A DNA stretch of 40,482 nucleotides from Pseudomonadota bacterium (GCA_021782815.1 JAJXUO010000027.1:1-40482); one strand, 5' to 3'. Positions 8,591-16,768 are shown, numbered from the stretch's first letter. The notes: generated by a model from the letters alone, not told the origin. Numbers and translations are program-made.

Positions 8591-9946
8591 TCAGGCCAGC
8601 GGCAGCCGCACCCGCACCGTCAGGCCGCGCGGGATGGAGGGATCGGCATAGTCCAGGGAAAGGCTGGCGCCGTTGCGCTCGGCGATGGCCCGCACGATGG
8701 CCAGGCCCAGCCCGGCGCCGGTTTCGCCGCCGGGGGCGCCGCGATGGAAGGGGGCGAACACCCGTTCGCGCTGGTCGGGGGGAATGCCGGGGCCGCTGTC
8801 GTCGATCCGCAGCACCGCCTGCCGGGCGGGGTCGTCCAGCGTGACCGAAAGATCGATGCGTCCCCGCGGCGGGGTGTGGCGGATGGCGTTGTCCACCAGA
8901 TTCTTCACCAGGGTCAGCAGATCCACCGCCGGGGCGGCCAGCAGGGCGTCGTGGCCGCCGGTGATGCCGATGTCGATCTCCTTGCGTTCGGCCAGGGGCA
9001 GCAGATCCTCCAGCACGCGGCGATAGACCCATAAGGCCGAAACCGCTTCGGCCTCGGGCGGCGGCGCGGCGCAGGGCGGGGCGGGCTCGGCGCGCAGGCG
9101 GGCCAGGGTCAGCAGCTGGTCCATCAGCACGCGGCTGCGCTCGATGCCCCGGCGCAGCGGGATCAGGCGGTCGCGCGCCGTCTGCGGCATTTCGGCCTCG
9201 GCCAGGCGTTCGGCCTGCAGCGACAGGGCGGTGAGCGGCGAGCGCAGCTCGTGGGCGGCGTCGGCCACGAAGCGGCGCTGCTCCGCCATGGCCTGGGCGG
9301 TGCGTTCCAGCAGGCGGTTGATGGCCACCACGAAGGGGCGGATTTCCACCGGCAGGCCGGTGAGGTCCAGCGGCGTCTGATCCTGCTCGCTGCGCTGGTC
9401 GATGGCGGCGGCCAGGCGGGCGATGGGGCGGAACATGCGGCGCACCAGCCGCACCACCAGCAGCAGCAGGATGGGGATCAGCCCCAGCAGCGGCGCGACC
9501 GTGCGCAGGGCGCCGTCGCGGGCGATCATGTCGCGCAGGCCGGTTTCCTGGGCGATGGCGATGCGCCTGCCGTCCGGCAGACGGTGGATCAGCAGGCGGA
9601 AGGTTTCGCCGCCCGCCTCGATGGTGTGCAGCCCGTCGGGCAGGGTGGGCGGCAACGGCAGCGGCGCGCCGGCGTCGATGTCCTGGGCGGTGCCGGGGGC
9701 CGGGGCGGCGGCCGTCAGCGGTTGCACGATGATGCGGGTTTCCTCGTTGCCGTCCTGCAGGCGCACCGGCCCGGGCCGCATCAGGCCCTGGTCCAGCAGG
9801 GCCGCCACCTCGTGCAGCACATCATCCTGCAGGGCGTGGGCCTGGACATAGGCGGTGGTGAAGGAAATGGCCCCGGCCACCAGGGCCAGCAGCAGGATGG
9901 CCGCCGACAGCGACAAGGATAGGCGCAGGCCGAGGGACTTAGTCAT
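8591..9946 (-). CDS. Membrane sensor histidine kinase, QseC-like
   Basis: This 451-residue kinase has TM1 at about 8-33, a periplasmic sensor loop (about 35-148), TM2 at about 150-168, a HAMP-like linker, and HisKA with RRFVADAAHELRSPLTAL (phospho-acceptor His232). An HATPase domain follows with LVDNAIRHTP, IDDSGPGIPP and GAGLGLAIVRAIAERN. The ATG at 9946 is chosen because it overlaps the response-regulator stop by 8 bp (ATGACTAA); the longer open frame reads across the regulator gene. It is the third gene of an operon with the repeat membrane protein and the OmpR-type regulator. The signal is unknown. Confidence 0.93.
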   Translation of the reverse strand: MTKSLGLRLSLSLSAAILLLALVAGAISFTTAYVQAHALQDDVLHEVAALLDQGLMRPGPVRLQDGNEETRIIVQPLTAAAPAPGTAQDIDAGAPLPLPPTLPDGLHTIEAGGETFRLLIHRLPDGRRIAIAQETGLRDMIARDGALRTVAPLLGLIPILLLLVVRLVRRMFRPIARLAAAIDQRSEQDQTPLDLTGLPVEIRPFVVAINRLLERTAQAMAEQRRFVADAAHELRSPLTALSLQAERLAEAEMPQTARDRLIPLRRGIERSRVLMDQLLTLARLRAEPAPPCAAPPPEAEAVSALWVYRRVLEDLLPLAERKEIDIGITGGHDALLAAPAVDLLTLVKNLVDNAIRHTPPRGRIDLSVTLDDPARQAVLRIDDSGPGIPPDQRERVFAPFHRGAPGGETGAGLGLAIVRAIAERNGASLSLDYADPSIPRGLTVRVRLPLA

Positions 9947-10604
9947 GCCGCGCCACCCGCCAACCGGCGCCGCGCACATTGAGGATGGCGTCGCGCCCCA
10001 GTTTGCGGCGCAGGCTGTGGATGAGAAAATCCACGGCGTTGCTTTCCACTTCCTCGCCCCAGCCGTAGATGCGGTCTTCCAGTTCGGCGCGCGATAAAAT
10101 GGCGCCGGGGCGGCGCAGCAAGGCCTGGAGCAGGGCAAATTCCCGGTTCGACAACAGTACCGGCACCCCCTCCGGCCCCGTCGCCTCGCGGGTGGCGGGA
10201 TCGAGGGTGAGCGCGCCATTGCCCAGCAACGGCGCGGCGCGGCCGCCGCGCCGGCGCGCCACCGCCCGCATGCGGGCCAGCAGTTCGGCCAGGATGAAGG
10301 GTTTGACCATATAATCGTCGGCGCCGCCGTCCAGACCGTGCAGGCGGTCGTCCAGGCCGTCGCGCGCCGTCAGGATGATCACCGGCAGATCCAGGCCGCG
10401 GCGGCGCAGCCGGGCCAGAACCTCCTGCCCGTCCAGGCCGGGCAGGGTGAGATCCAGCAGCATCAGATCGTAGGGCTGGGCGTCGAGGGCGGCCAGGGCG
10501 GTGCCGCCGTCGGTCACCCAGTCGGCGGCATAGGCGGCGTCCTTCAAGGCGGCCTGCACCGCCTCGCCGATCATGGGATCATCCTCCACCAGCAGAACCC
10601 GCAT
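9939..10604 (-). CDS. OmpR-family response regulator, QseB/PmrA-like
   Basis: A 221-residue regulator. The receiver domain (1-115) shows EDD at 7-9, the phospho-acceptor Asp in LMLLDLTLPGLDG (near 51), Thr in ILTARDG and Lys in MVKPF. The C-terminal winged helix (about 125-221) ends with RRKLGRDAILNVRGAGWRV. It overlaps the kinase gene by 8 bp and follows the fourfold-repeat membrane protein gene by 15 bp. The regulator probably controls this operon among other targets. Confidence 0.95.
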   Translation of the reverse strand: MRVLLVEDDPMIGEAVQAALKDAAYAADWVTDGGTALAALDAQPYDLMLLDLTLPGLDGQEVLARLRRRGLDLPVIILTARDGLDDRLHGLDGGADDYMVKPFILAELLARMRAVARRRGGRAAPLLGNGALTLDPATREATGPEGVPVLLSNREFALLQALLRRPGAILSRAELEDRIYGWGEEVESNAVDFLIHSLRRKLGRDAILNVRGAGWRVARHD

Positions 10605-10619
10605 GCCGCCCCCTCCGGC

Positions 10620-11378
10620 CTAATGGCCGGTTTCGGCGGCGCGCTGGCGGAACAGCAGCAGGCAAAGGCCGATCAGCCCCAGCAGCGCCGCCGAGGCGGC
10701 GATACGGCTCAAGGCCAGGCCGCCGGCGTCGATGGGCTTGTCGAGGAAATCGCCCACCACGGCGCCCAGCGGACGGGTGAGGATGAAGGCGGCCCAGAAC
10801 AGCAGGGTGCGGGAGAGGGGGGTGAAGCGGTAGGCCGCCACCAGCAGCAGCAGGGCGGCGGCGAACAGGGCGGCGCCGCCGGTATAGCCCAGGCCCACGG
10901 TGTCGGCGGTCCAGTCGCCCAGGGCGGTGCCCAGGGTCTGCGAGAACATGATGGTCACCCAGTAGAACAGCTCGGCGCGGGCCGAAACCACGGTGCGCAC
11001 CGAGATGCTGCCCATGCTTTTGTGCCAGACGAACAGCGAGCCCAGCAGCAGCGCCAGCAGCAGCGAGGTGCCGCCGGCATAGCCGATGCCGAGGGAGCGG
11101 TCGGCGAAATCGGCCAGGGTGGTGCCCACCGTGGTGGTGGCGATGATGGTGGCCCAGTAGATCAGCGGATGGAAGGCCTTGGCGCGGATCTGCACCATGA
11201 CCAGGACCAGGAACAGCGCGGCGAAGATCAGGGTGCCCAGCAGATAGCCGAAATTGAGGGTCATGGTCACGGCGTCGCCGCCGGTTTCCCCCAGGGTGGT
11301 GGCGGCGATCTTGATGATCCAGAATACCAGGGTGATCTCGGGCACCTTGGTCAGGGCGGTTTTTTCGGTGTCGGTCAT
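10620..11378 (-). CDS. Polytopic membrane protein with four internal repeats (COG4705-like)
   Basis: This 252-residue protein is built from four repeats of about 60 residues, each with two predicted membrane spans and a motif at the start of the span: TTLGETGGDAV, TTVGTTLADFAD, QTLGTALGDWTAD and RPLGAVVGDFLDK. Each motif places acidic residues next to Gly in the membrane, suggesting an ion or substrate path lined by the four repeats. It resembles the uncharacterised COG4705 family. The MTDTEK start at 11378 is preferred over an upstream GTG/ATG extension of 39 poorly conserved residues. It is the first gene of an operon with the QseBC-like pair, so it may be the output of that system. The transported species is unknown. 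Confidence 0.75.
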   Translation of the reverse strand: MTDTEKTALTKVPEITLVFWIIKIAATTLGETGGDAVTMTLNFGYLLGTLIFAALFLVLVMVQIRAKAFHPLIYWATIIATTTVGTTLADFADRSLGIGYAGGTSLLLALLLGSLFVWHKSMGSISVRTVVSARAELFYWVTIMFSQTLGTALGDWTADTVGLGYTGGAALFAAALLLLVAAYRFTPLSRTLLFWAAFILTRPLGAVVGDFLDKPIDAGGLALSRIAASAALLGLIGLCLLLFRQRAAETGH

Positions 11379-11452
11379 GTGCGATTCATCCCGTCGGCGC
11401 GAAAGAAGGGTGCCTGCCTTATATCCGCTTAAACTTAGCCGAGTCTGAGGCG

Positions 11453-11504
11453 GCCGGTCTTGCGGTATCCATATGAGGTTTGTGCGTTTTCGCAATAGAC
11501 CGGC
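11453..11504. promoter_or_regulatory. Inverted repeat in divergent intergenic region
   Basis: GCCGGTC-TTGCG (11453-11464) is repeated in inverse as CGCAA-TA-GACCGGC (11491-11504), with a 2-nt difference and a 26-nt spacer. It lies between the divergent COG4705-like gene and the CZB chemoreceptor gene. It could be an operator or a leader hairpin; nothing in the sequence decides between these. Confidence 0.35.
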
Positions 11505-11560
11505 AAGCCTATATCCTGCATTTTAGAGATAGGTGATGGACCGACAAGGGGAACAAGCCC

Positions 11561-12886
11561 GTGAGCACCGAAACTCTGGATCTTACGGCCTTCAACGGCA
11601 TGATCGATCAGCTTCTGGACGGGGCCTATCTGTCCCTGCCCGCCGAAAGCGGGCCTTTGGCCGAAAAGCTGCGCCTGTTGGCCGGAAAGCTGGAGCGGCG
11701 CGCCAGTTCGCTGCTGGCCCGGTCGGTGGATATGTCGGTGCATCTGAACGATTCCGTGACGCAGGCGGTCAACGCCTTGCGCAGCGTGCGCGAAATGAGC
11801 CAGCGCATGTCCAGCATTTCCGCTTCCACCGAGGAATTGGTGGCCACGGTGCAGGCCATCAGCCGCACCTCGGAACTGGCCGCCTCCAACGCCCGCTCGG
11901 TGCAGGAAATTTCCGACGAGGGGGCGCGGAGCACCGAGGCGGTGGTCAGCACCATGCGCGCCATCGTCAGCACCGTGGGCGATGCCGCCGACCGGGTGTC
12001 GCGCCTGACCGAGGCCTCGCAGGATATCGCCAGCAGCGTCAAGCAGATCGAACAGATCGCCGGGCAGACCAATATTCTGGCCTTGAACGCCACCATCGAG
12101 GCGGCGCGGGCCGGCGAATTCGGCAAGGGCTTCGCCGTGGTGGCCACCGAGGTGAAGAATCTCGCCAATCAGACGGCGCAGGCCACCCGCGAGATCCGCA
12201 GCCGCATCGATACCCTGCGCAAGGAGACCGACGCCATCCTGACCGGTATGGACAAGGGGGCGCAAACCGTCAACGAGGGTGAGAAGGTGGTGCTGCTGTC
12301 GGTGGAGAAAATGCAAACCGTCAGCCACGAGATCCGCGACGTCACCACCCTGATGCAGGAAATCTCCGACCATCTCGGCCAGCAGCGGGTGGCGGCCCAG
12401 GAAATTTCCGATCATCTGGAGGCGGCGGCCAACCGCTCGGCCGACGATAGCAAGGCCATCAACACGGTGATCGACATCTCCAACAAGGCCAGCGGCCAAC
12501 TGGGCGAGATGCTGAACGAGATCACCCAGGTGCAGATGAAGAACGCCGTGGTGCTGCTGGCCAAATCCGACCATATGATCTGGCGCCGCCGTCTGGCCGA
12601 GATGCTGGCGGAGAAAACCCAGGTCAATCCCGACGAACTGGCCAATCATCACCACTGCCGTCTGGGCAAATGGTACGACGGCGTCAGCGATCAGGCCTTA
12701 CGCAACCATCCGGCCTTCCGCGCCCTGGCGGTGCCGCATGAAAAGGTGCACCAGCTGGGCATCGAGGCGGCGCGCCGCTTCAAGGACGGCGATTTCGACG
12801 GCGCGGTGGACTGCGTGACCGCCATCGAGGGCCCCTCGCAGGAGGTGCAGCACCTGCTGGACGATCTGGCCGCCGCGTTCACGTAA
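11561..12886 (+). CDS. Soluble chemoreceptor with C-terminal CZB zinc-binding domain
   Basis: This 441-residue protein starts at a GTG preceded by AAGGGGAA. No transmembrane segment is visible, so it is a cytoplasmic receptor. The methyl-accepting signalling hairpin carries the conserved tip [21 protein letters not shown] (about 166-186), quoted here only in part by position, followed by [12 protein letters not shown]. The C-terminal CZB domain (about 325-441) shows His in [24 protein letters not shown] and PHEKVHQL, the expected His/Cys zinc set. CZB receptors sense zinc or oxidants such as hypochlorite in other species. It converges on the partner-switch gene with only a 6-bp gap. Confidence 0.93.
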   Translation: MSTETLDLTAFNGMIDQLLDGAYLSLPAESGPLAEKLRLLAGKLERRASSLLARSVDMSVHLNDSVTQAVNALRSVREMSQRMSSISASTEELVATVQAISRTSELAASNARSVQEISDEGARSTEAVVSTMRAIVSTVGDAADRVSRLTEASQDIASSVKQIEQIAGQTNILALNATIEAARAGEFGKGFAVVATEVKNLANQTAQATREIRSRIDTLRKETDAILTGMDKGAQTVNEGEKVVLLSVEKMQTVSHEIRDVTTLMQEISDHLGQQRVAAQEISDHLEAAANRSADDSKAINTVIDISNKASGQLGEMLNEITQVQMKNAVVLLAKSDHMIWRRRLAEMLAEKTQVNPDELANHHHCRLGKWYDGVSDQALRNHPAFRALAVPHEKVHQLGIEAARRFKDGDFDGAVDCVTAIEGPSQEVQHLLDDLAAAFT

Positions 12887-12892
12887 AACCCG

Positions 12893-14767
12893 TCAGTCCT
12901 GCGGCCAGCCGACGCTGACCAGGCTGAGATCGTCGGGCGGGTCGCCGGGCAGGATGGCGGAAAACCGTTCCAGTATGGCGGCGGCCAGGCGGCGGTCGCC
13001 GCGATCCTGGCGCACCCAGTCCAGCAGGGTGTCGTCGGAGCAGACCAGGGCGTCTCCCGCCACGCTTTCCACCAGGGCGTCGCTATAGATCAGCAGCTGG
13101 GTGCCGGGTTGGAACGGCACCGACCATTCCTCGAACTCAGGGTGATCGAAGGCCCCCAGCGGCGGGCCTTCGCATTCCAGAAAGCGCACCTCTCCCTCGC
13201 TCACCAGTACCGGCGGCGGCGCGGCGGCGCTGGAAAAGGTCAGGCTTTGCCGGTCGAGATCGATCAGGGCCACGAACACCGAGGCGAATTCCCCCGGTTT
13301 CAGCACCCGGCGCAGCTCGCCGTTCAGCAGGTCCAGCAGCCGGGCGGGCGGCGGCACCTGCCGGGGCAGGCGGCTTAGCAGAAGATGCAGGCGGAAAACG
13401 TTGAAGGCCGCCATGGTGCCGTGACCGGTGAAGTCGGCCATCAGCAGGCATAGCTGCCGGGGCCCGGTTTCCATCAGCGTCCAGAAATCGCCCCCCAGTT
13501 CCGACGAGGTTTCCATCAGCCCCTCGATGGCCAGGCCGGTGCGGTCGGCGATTTGATCGATGGACTGGGGGGTGGGTGTCAGGGCCAGCTGGGCGCTGCG
13601 GGCCTGCTGCAGTTCGTCGTGCACCCGGTCCTGGAACAGCTTCAGCTTGTCCATGATCAGCCCCAGCTGCAGATGCACGCCGACGCGGGCGATGACCTCG
13701 GCATTGTTCAGGGGCTTCGAGATCACGTCGTTGCCGCCGGCGGCGAAGCAGGCGAAACGGTCGGAGGGGCCGTCGAGGGCGGTGATGAAGATCACCGGCA
13801 GGTCCGACAGGCTGTAATGGCGGCGCAGGGTGCGGCAGGTGTCGTAGCCGTCCACGTTCGGCATCATCACGTCCAGGAGCACCAGATCGGGCTTGCACTG
13901 CTCGATCCGGGCCAGGGCCTGATCGCCGTCCTCGGCCTGCAGGATGCGGCCCACGCCCATGGCGGTCATCAGCGCGGTCAGCAGGTCGCGGTTCAGTTTC
14001 TTATCGTCCACCACCAGCACGGTGGCGTGCTCCAGACTGACCATGTTGGCGGGTTTCTGGCGCGGCCGGAACGGGAAGGTGGCCACGGCGCGGCGGCCGT
14101 TCTCCTCCAGGCGGAAGCTGTCCACCATGCCCGAGATGAAGTCCAGGCCGTGCGGGCGCACGGCGTCGGGGCGCACGCTGTCCTCGGCGAAGCCGGCGCC
14201 CTCGTCCTCCACCGCCACCTCCAGCAGGCCGTCGGCATAAACCGCTGAAATCTGCACCCGCCGCCGCACCTTGTCCGCATCGGCCAGAGCGGCCTCCACC
14301 CGGTCCTCGAAGGCGTCGAGCCCGGCCACGTCGGGGGTCAACGCCCCGGCCATGCCGAAATTGCCGTGCAGCAGGGCGTTGGAGATCATCTCGTGCAGGA
14401 CGAATTCCAGATCGTCGATCTCGGAGTCGGAGGACAGCAGCCGTTGTTGCAGGGCTGCGCTGAACAGCGAGGCCACATCGATGCCGTAGGCGGTGTCGGA
14501 GCGCAACGACAGCCCCAGTCCGCCTTCCGCCAGATGGCGCTGAAAACAGCCGCTGAAGTTCTCCGGCGGCCCGCCGGCGGTTTCCACGCCGCCGGCCCAA
14601 GGCTCCTTCAAGGCATGGCGCAGGGTGGTTTCGTCGAAACGGTCGCGCACGGCGATGGGGGCCTGTCCCATGCCGGGCATCTGGCTGCGCGCCACCTGCC
14701 AGCCCTGCTGATGAAAAAAGCGCTCCTGCGCGGGCGAGGGCTCGGTCAGGACCGCCACGATGTTCAT
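12893..14767 (-). CDS. HATPase - receiver - PP2C phosphatase fusion (partner-switch regulator)
   Basis: A protein of about 624 residues with three modules. The N-terminal part (about 95-235) is an anti-sigma-kinase-like HATPase with FVLHEMISNALLHGNF and VEDEGAGF. The middle is a receiver domain (about 250-365) with VVDD, phospho-acceptor Asp in VLLDVMMPNVDG, FITALDG and ISKPL. The C-terminal SpoIIE/RsbU-type PP2C phosphatase (about 410-624) shows ELGGDFW, MADFTGHG, YSDALVE and DDLSLV. It therefore appears able to both phosphorylate and dephosphorylate a STAS protein under receiver control; a STAS gene is divergent 126 bp away. The MNIVAV start follows an AGGAG site; the longer frame would run into the STAS gene region. 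Confidence 0.88.
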   Translation of the reverse strand: MNIVAVLTEPSPAQERFFHQQGWQVARSQMPGMGQAPIAVRDRFDETTLRHALKEPWAGGVETAGGPPENFSGCFQRHLAEGGLGLSLRSDTAYGIDVASLFSAALQQRLLSSDSEIDDLEFVLHEMISNALLHGNFGMAGALTPDVAGLDAFEDRVEAALADADKVRRRVQISAVYADGLLEVAVEDEGAGFAEDSVRPDAVRPHGLDFISGMVDSFRLEENGRRAVATFPFRPRQKPANMVSLEHATVLVVDDKKLNRDLLTALMTAMGVGRILQAEDGDQALARIEQCKPDLVLLDVMMPNVDGYDTCRTLRRHYSLSDLPVIFITALDGPSDRFACFAAGGNDVISKPLNNAEVIARVGVHLQLGLIMDKLKLFQDRVHDELQQARSAQLALTPTPQSIDQIADRTGLAIEGLMETSSELGGDFWTLMETGPRQLCLLMADFTGHGTMAAFNVFRLHLLLSRLPRQVPPPARLLDLLNGELRRVLKPGEFASVFVALIDLDRQSLTFSSAAAPPPVLVSEGEVRFLECEGPPLGAFDHPEFEEWSVPFQPGTQLLIYSDALVESVAGDALVCSDDTLLDWVRQDRGDRRLAAAILERFSAILPGDPPDDLSLVSVGWPQD

Positions 14768-14893
14768 GCTTCCGATGCTCCTAAAAAAATTAAGGATGAC
14801 TGTAAGGCTAAGGGGTCGACAAAAGCCAATATTCTTAGGACACTGCGCGGAGGAAACAAGGATGCCTGCCCCTTGCGGGGCGGGGCGCGACGG

Positions 14894-15205
14894 ATGGGGA
14901 AAATGCAGCACAGCTTCAATCTATCGGGTGAGGTTTTGCAGGTTCTGCTCGAGGGCCGCATGACCCATGCCGATCACCGGCAGTTCCGCGACATTCTGGG
15001 GCGGGTGAACGAAACCCAGCCGCGCCGGGTGGTGTTCGATCTGGGGCATGTGGAGTTCATCGATTCCTCGGCCCTGGGCATGCTGCTGATCGTGCGCGAC
15101 GCCTGCGTGCAGCAAAACCGCGCCATCGTGCTGAAGAACCCCACCGGCCAGGTGGAAAAGCTTACCAAGATCGCCAAACTGCACAAATATTTCGAAATGC
15201 AATAG
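14894..15205 (+). CDS. STAS-domain anti-sigma factor antagonist
   Basis: A 103-residue single STAS domain. The phosphorylatable Ser motif is FIDSSALGMLL at about residues 56-66, preceded by RRVVFDLGHVE. It is the likely substrate of the divergent HATPase-REC-PP2C protein in a partner-switch that releases or sequesters a downstream regulator. The start is uncertain: ATG 14894 or ATG 14903, neither with an ideal ribosome-binding site. A good GGAGGA at 14849-14854 instead precedes a different-frame ATG at 14862. The stop codon forms part of the terminator-like hairpin that a MITE has split. Confidence 0.85.
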   Translation: MGKMQHSFNLSGEVLQVLLEGRMTHADHRQFRDILGRVNETQPRRVVFDLGHVEFIDSSALGMLLIVRDACVQQNRAIVLKNPTGQVEKLTKIAKLHKYFEMQ

Positions 15206-15411
15206 AGCGTGATGCCTTATACCAAATTGCAGTGATCGGAACCGATCACTGCACCCTCATGCGCCGGGCGGGTTTCTCCGAAACCCTTGGCGTCGTGCCT
15301 GATGGCGCGCTTTGCCTCACCGCGCCATCAGGCGCGCGTCGCCTTGCTCCTAACCGGCGTCGCGATGAGTCAAACTCACCGCGACTTGGTATTAAATCGG
15401 CATCACGCTCT
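15204..15411. terminator. Convergent terminator hairpin split by a mobile element
   Basis: Arms AGAGCGTGATGCC (15204-15216) and GGCATCACGCTCT (15399-15411) are perfect 13-bp complements. They overlap the stop codons of the STAS gene and of the convergent lysR gene. Removing the 172-bp element and one TTA copy restores a 7-nt loop TTAAATC. The U-run is weak. Confidence 0.65.
15220..15391 (+). mobile_element. MITE-like 172-bp element, copy A
   Basis: The ends are TACCAA and TTGGTA, flanked by the direct repeat TTA (15217-15219 and 15392-15394). It is identical base for base to copy B (31317-31488, opposite orientation). Internal perfect or near-perfect stems are GCAGTGATCGG/CCGATCACTGC (2-nt loop), GGGTTTC/GAAACCC (3-nt loop), CCTGATGGCGCG/CGCGCCATCAGG (11-nt loop) and GTCGCGATGAGT/ACTCACCGCGAC (one mismatch). 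There is no transposase inside, so it must be mobilised in trans. Confidence 0.85.
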
Positions 15412-16328
15412 TAAACTTTGTTGTGTCCCGCGCCGGTATAGGCCCTGATCGTCTCGAGGAAGGCGGTCAGGGTGGGATTTCTGGCGTCGGTCTTATAGAT
15501 GCAGTGCAGCTCGACGAAGCTGTCGCCATCGTCCTCCAGCGGCACGAAGACCAGGCCGGGCATCTGCAGATTGGTGGCGGAATGGGCCACCAGGGTCACG
15601 CCGAAGCCGCTGAACACCAGGGATATGGCGGTAAGCACATCGTCCACCTCCTGCACCACCTGGGGGGTGAAGCCGTGTTTGCGGCAGAGGGACAGGATCT
15701 TGTCGGCAAAGCCGAATTTCGATGAGCGCGGATAAAGAATGAAGGGCAGGTCGCGGATGTCGGCCAGCGACAGGCGGCCCTTGGCCGCCGCCGGGCTGGC
15801 GGCGGGGCAGGCCAGATAGAGCGGCTCCTTCAGGATCCGCTCCTTGACGATGCCCGGTTCGTCCCACAAAAAACGGTTGAAGCCGATGGCGATGCGGCCG
15901 TCGCGCAGGGCGGCCAGCTGCTCGATCTTGTTCATGTCGTGCAGCACCACGGTCACGCCGGGCTGGCGGGCGCGGAAGGCGTCGATCAGGCGGGGAATGA
16001 CGTTGAGGATGGCCGAACCGAACACGCCGATATCCAGGCGGCCGATCTCGCCGCGTCCGGCGGCGCGCACCCGGTCCACCGCCTGATCCAGCAACAGCAG
16101 CAGCTTGGCGGCCTCGGCCTGGAACAGGCGGCCCGCCGCCGTCAGCTCCACGCCGCGGCCCTTGCGGGCGAACAGCTCCACCCCCAGTTCCTCCTCCAGC
16201 TGCTGGATCTGCCGCGTCAAGGGCGGCTGCGAGATGTTGAGCTGCTGGGCGGCGCGCCGGTAGTTCTGCAGCTCGGCCACGGCGATGAAATATTTCAGAT
16301 GCCGGAGTTCGATATTCGCCTTGGCCAT
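15411..16328 (-). CDS. LysR-family regulator of the meta-cleavage operon (CatR/BenM-like)
   Basis: A 305-residue LysR regulator. The N-terminal winged helix (about residues 5-65) reads LRHLKYFIAVAELQNYRRAA then SQPPLTRQIQQLEEELG in the CatR/BenM style, followed by an effector-binding domain (about 90-300). The ATG at 16328 lies 8 bp after the tautomerase gene stop, so it is the last gene of the catechol operon and probably its activator. An ATAC-N7-GTAT box of the type bound by this subfamily lies in the operon's promoter region at 24009-24023. Regulators of this type usually govern ortho-cleavage, so its use here is noteworthy. The inducer may be a muconate-like intermediate; that is inference. 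Confidence 0.88.
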   Translation of the reverse strand: MAKANIELRHLKYFIAVAELQNYRRAAQQLNISQPPLTRQIQQLEEELGVELFARKGRGVELTAAGRLFQAEAAKLLLLLDQAVDRVRAAGRGEIGRLDIGVFGSAILNVIPRLIDAFRARQPGVTVVLHDMNKIEQLAALRDGRIAIGFNRFLWDEPGIVKERILKEPLYLACPAASPAAAKGRLSLADIRDLPFILYPRSSKFGFADKILSLCRKHGFTPQVVQEVDDVLTAISLVFSGFGVTLVAHSATNLQMPGLVFVPLEDDGDSFVELHCIYKTDARNPTLTAFLETIRAYTGAGHNKV

Positions 16329-16336
16329 GGAGCGTT

Positions 16337-16768
16337 TCAGCCTTGTCGTCGCGCCTCGATTTCCGCCTTGCGCGCCACGCTGGCCGGAACGCCGGCAATG
16401 CCGAACAGGTCGGGGTTGATCTCGCTGATGGCTACGCGGATACCGCTCCGCTCCACCGCCAGCACCTGCTCCAGCACGTCGGTCATGGCGGCGATCAGGG
16501 CATGATGCTGCGCCACGGGGCGGCCTTGCAGAAGAGACAGCTGCAGGATGGGGGTTTCCGCCGTGGGCGGCAAGCCCTGGTCGAAGGCCAGGGTGAAGGC
16601 CTGACCGCGCCACCCCCAGCCATCGGGGGAAATTTCACTGATCCACACCCGCAGCCGCTCGCGCGGGGCGTCGAGGACGTGCGCGAAACAATCGGACAGG
16701 GCGGCCACCAGGCGGTGCAGCTGCTCCGGCGGGCGGCCCGCCAGCAACGTGACATGGGCAAAGGGCAT
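16337..16768 (-). CDS. xylH: Fused two-domain 4-oxalocrotonate tautomerase
   Basis: This 143-residue protein holds two tandem 4-OT domains where classic XylH has one of about 62 residues. After Met removal the first domain has Pro1, Arg11 (LAGRPPEQ) and Arg39 (RERLRVWI), but Trp where Phe50 is usual (DGWGW). The second domain keeps both Arg residues (LQGRPVAQ, RSGIRVAI) and Phe (DLFGIAG), but its Pro is internal and so cannot act as a free amine. The role is conversion of 2-hydroxymuconate to 2-oxo-3-hexenedioate, upstream of XylI. It lies between the SDR gene and lysR. The canonical short tautomerase at 24125 could share or carry the activity. Confidence 0.82.
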   Translation of the reverse strand: MPFAHVTLLAGRPPEQLHRLVAALSDCFAHVLDAPRERLRVWISEISPDGWGWRGQAFTLAFDQGLPPTAETPILQLSLLQGRPVAQHHALIAAMTDVLEQVLAVERSGIRVAISEINPDLFGIAGVPASVARKAEIEARRQG

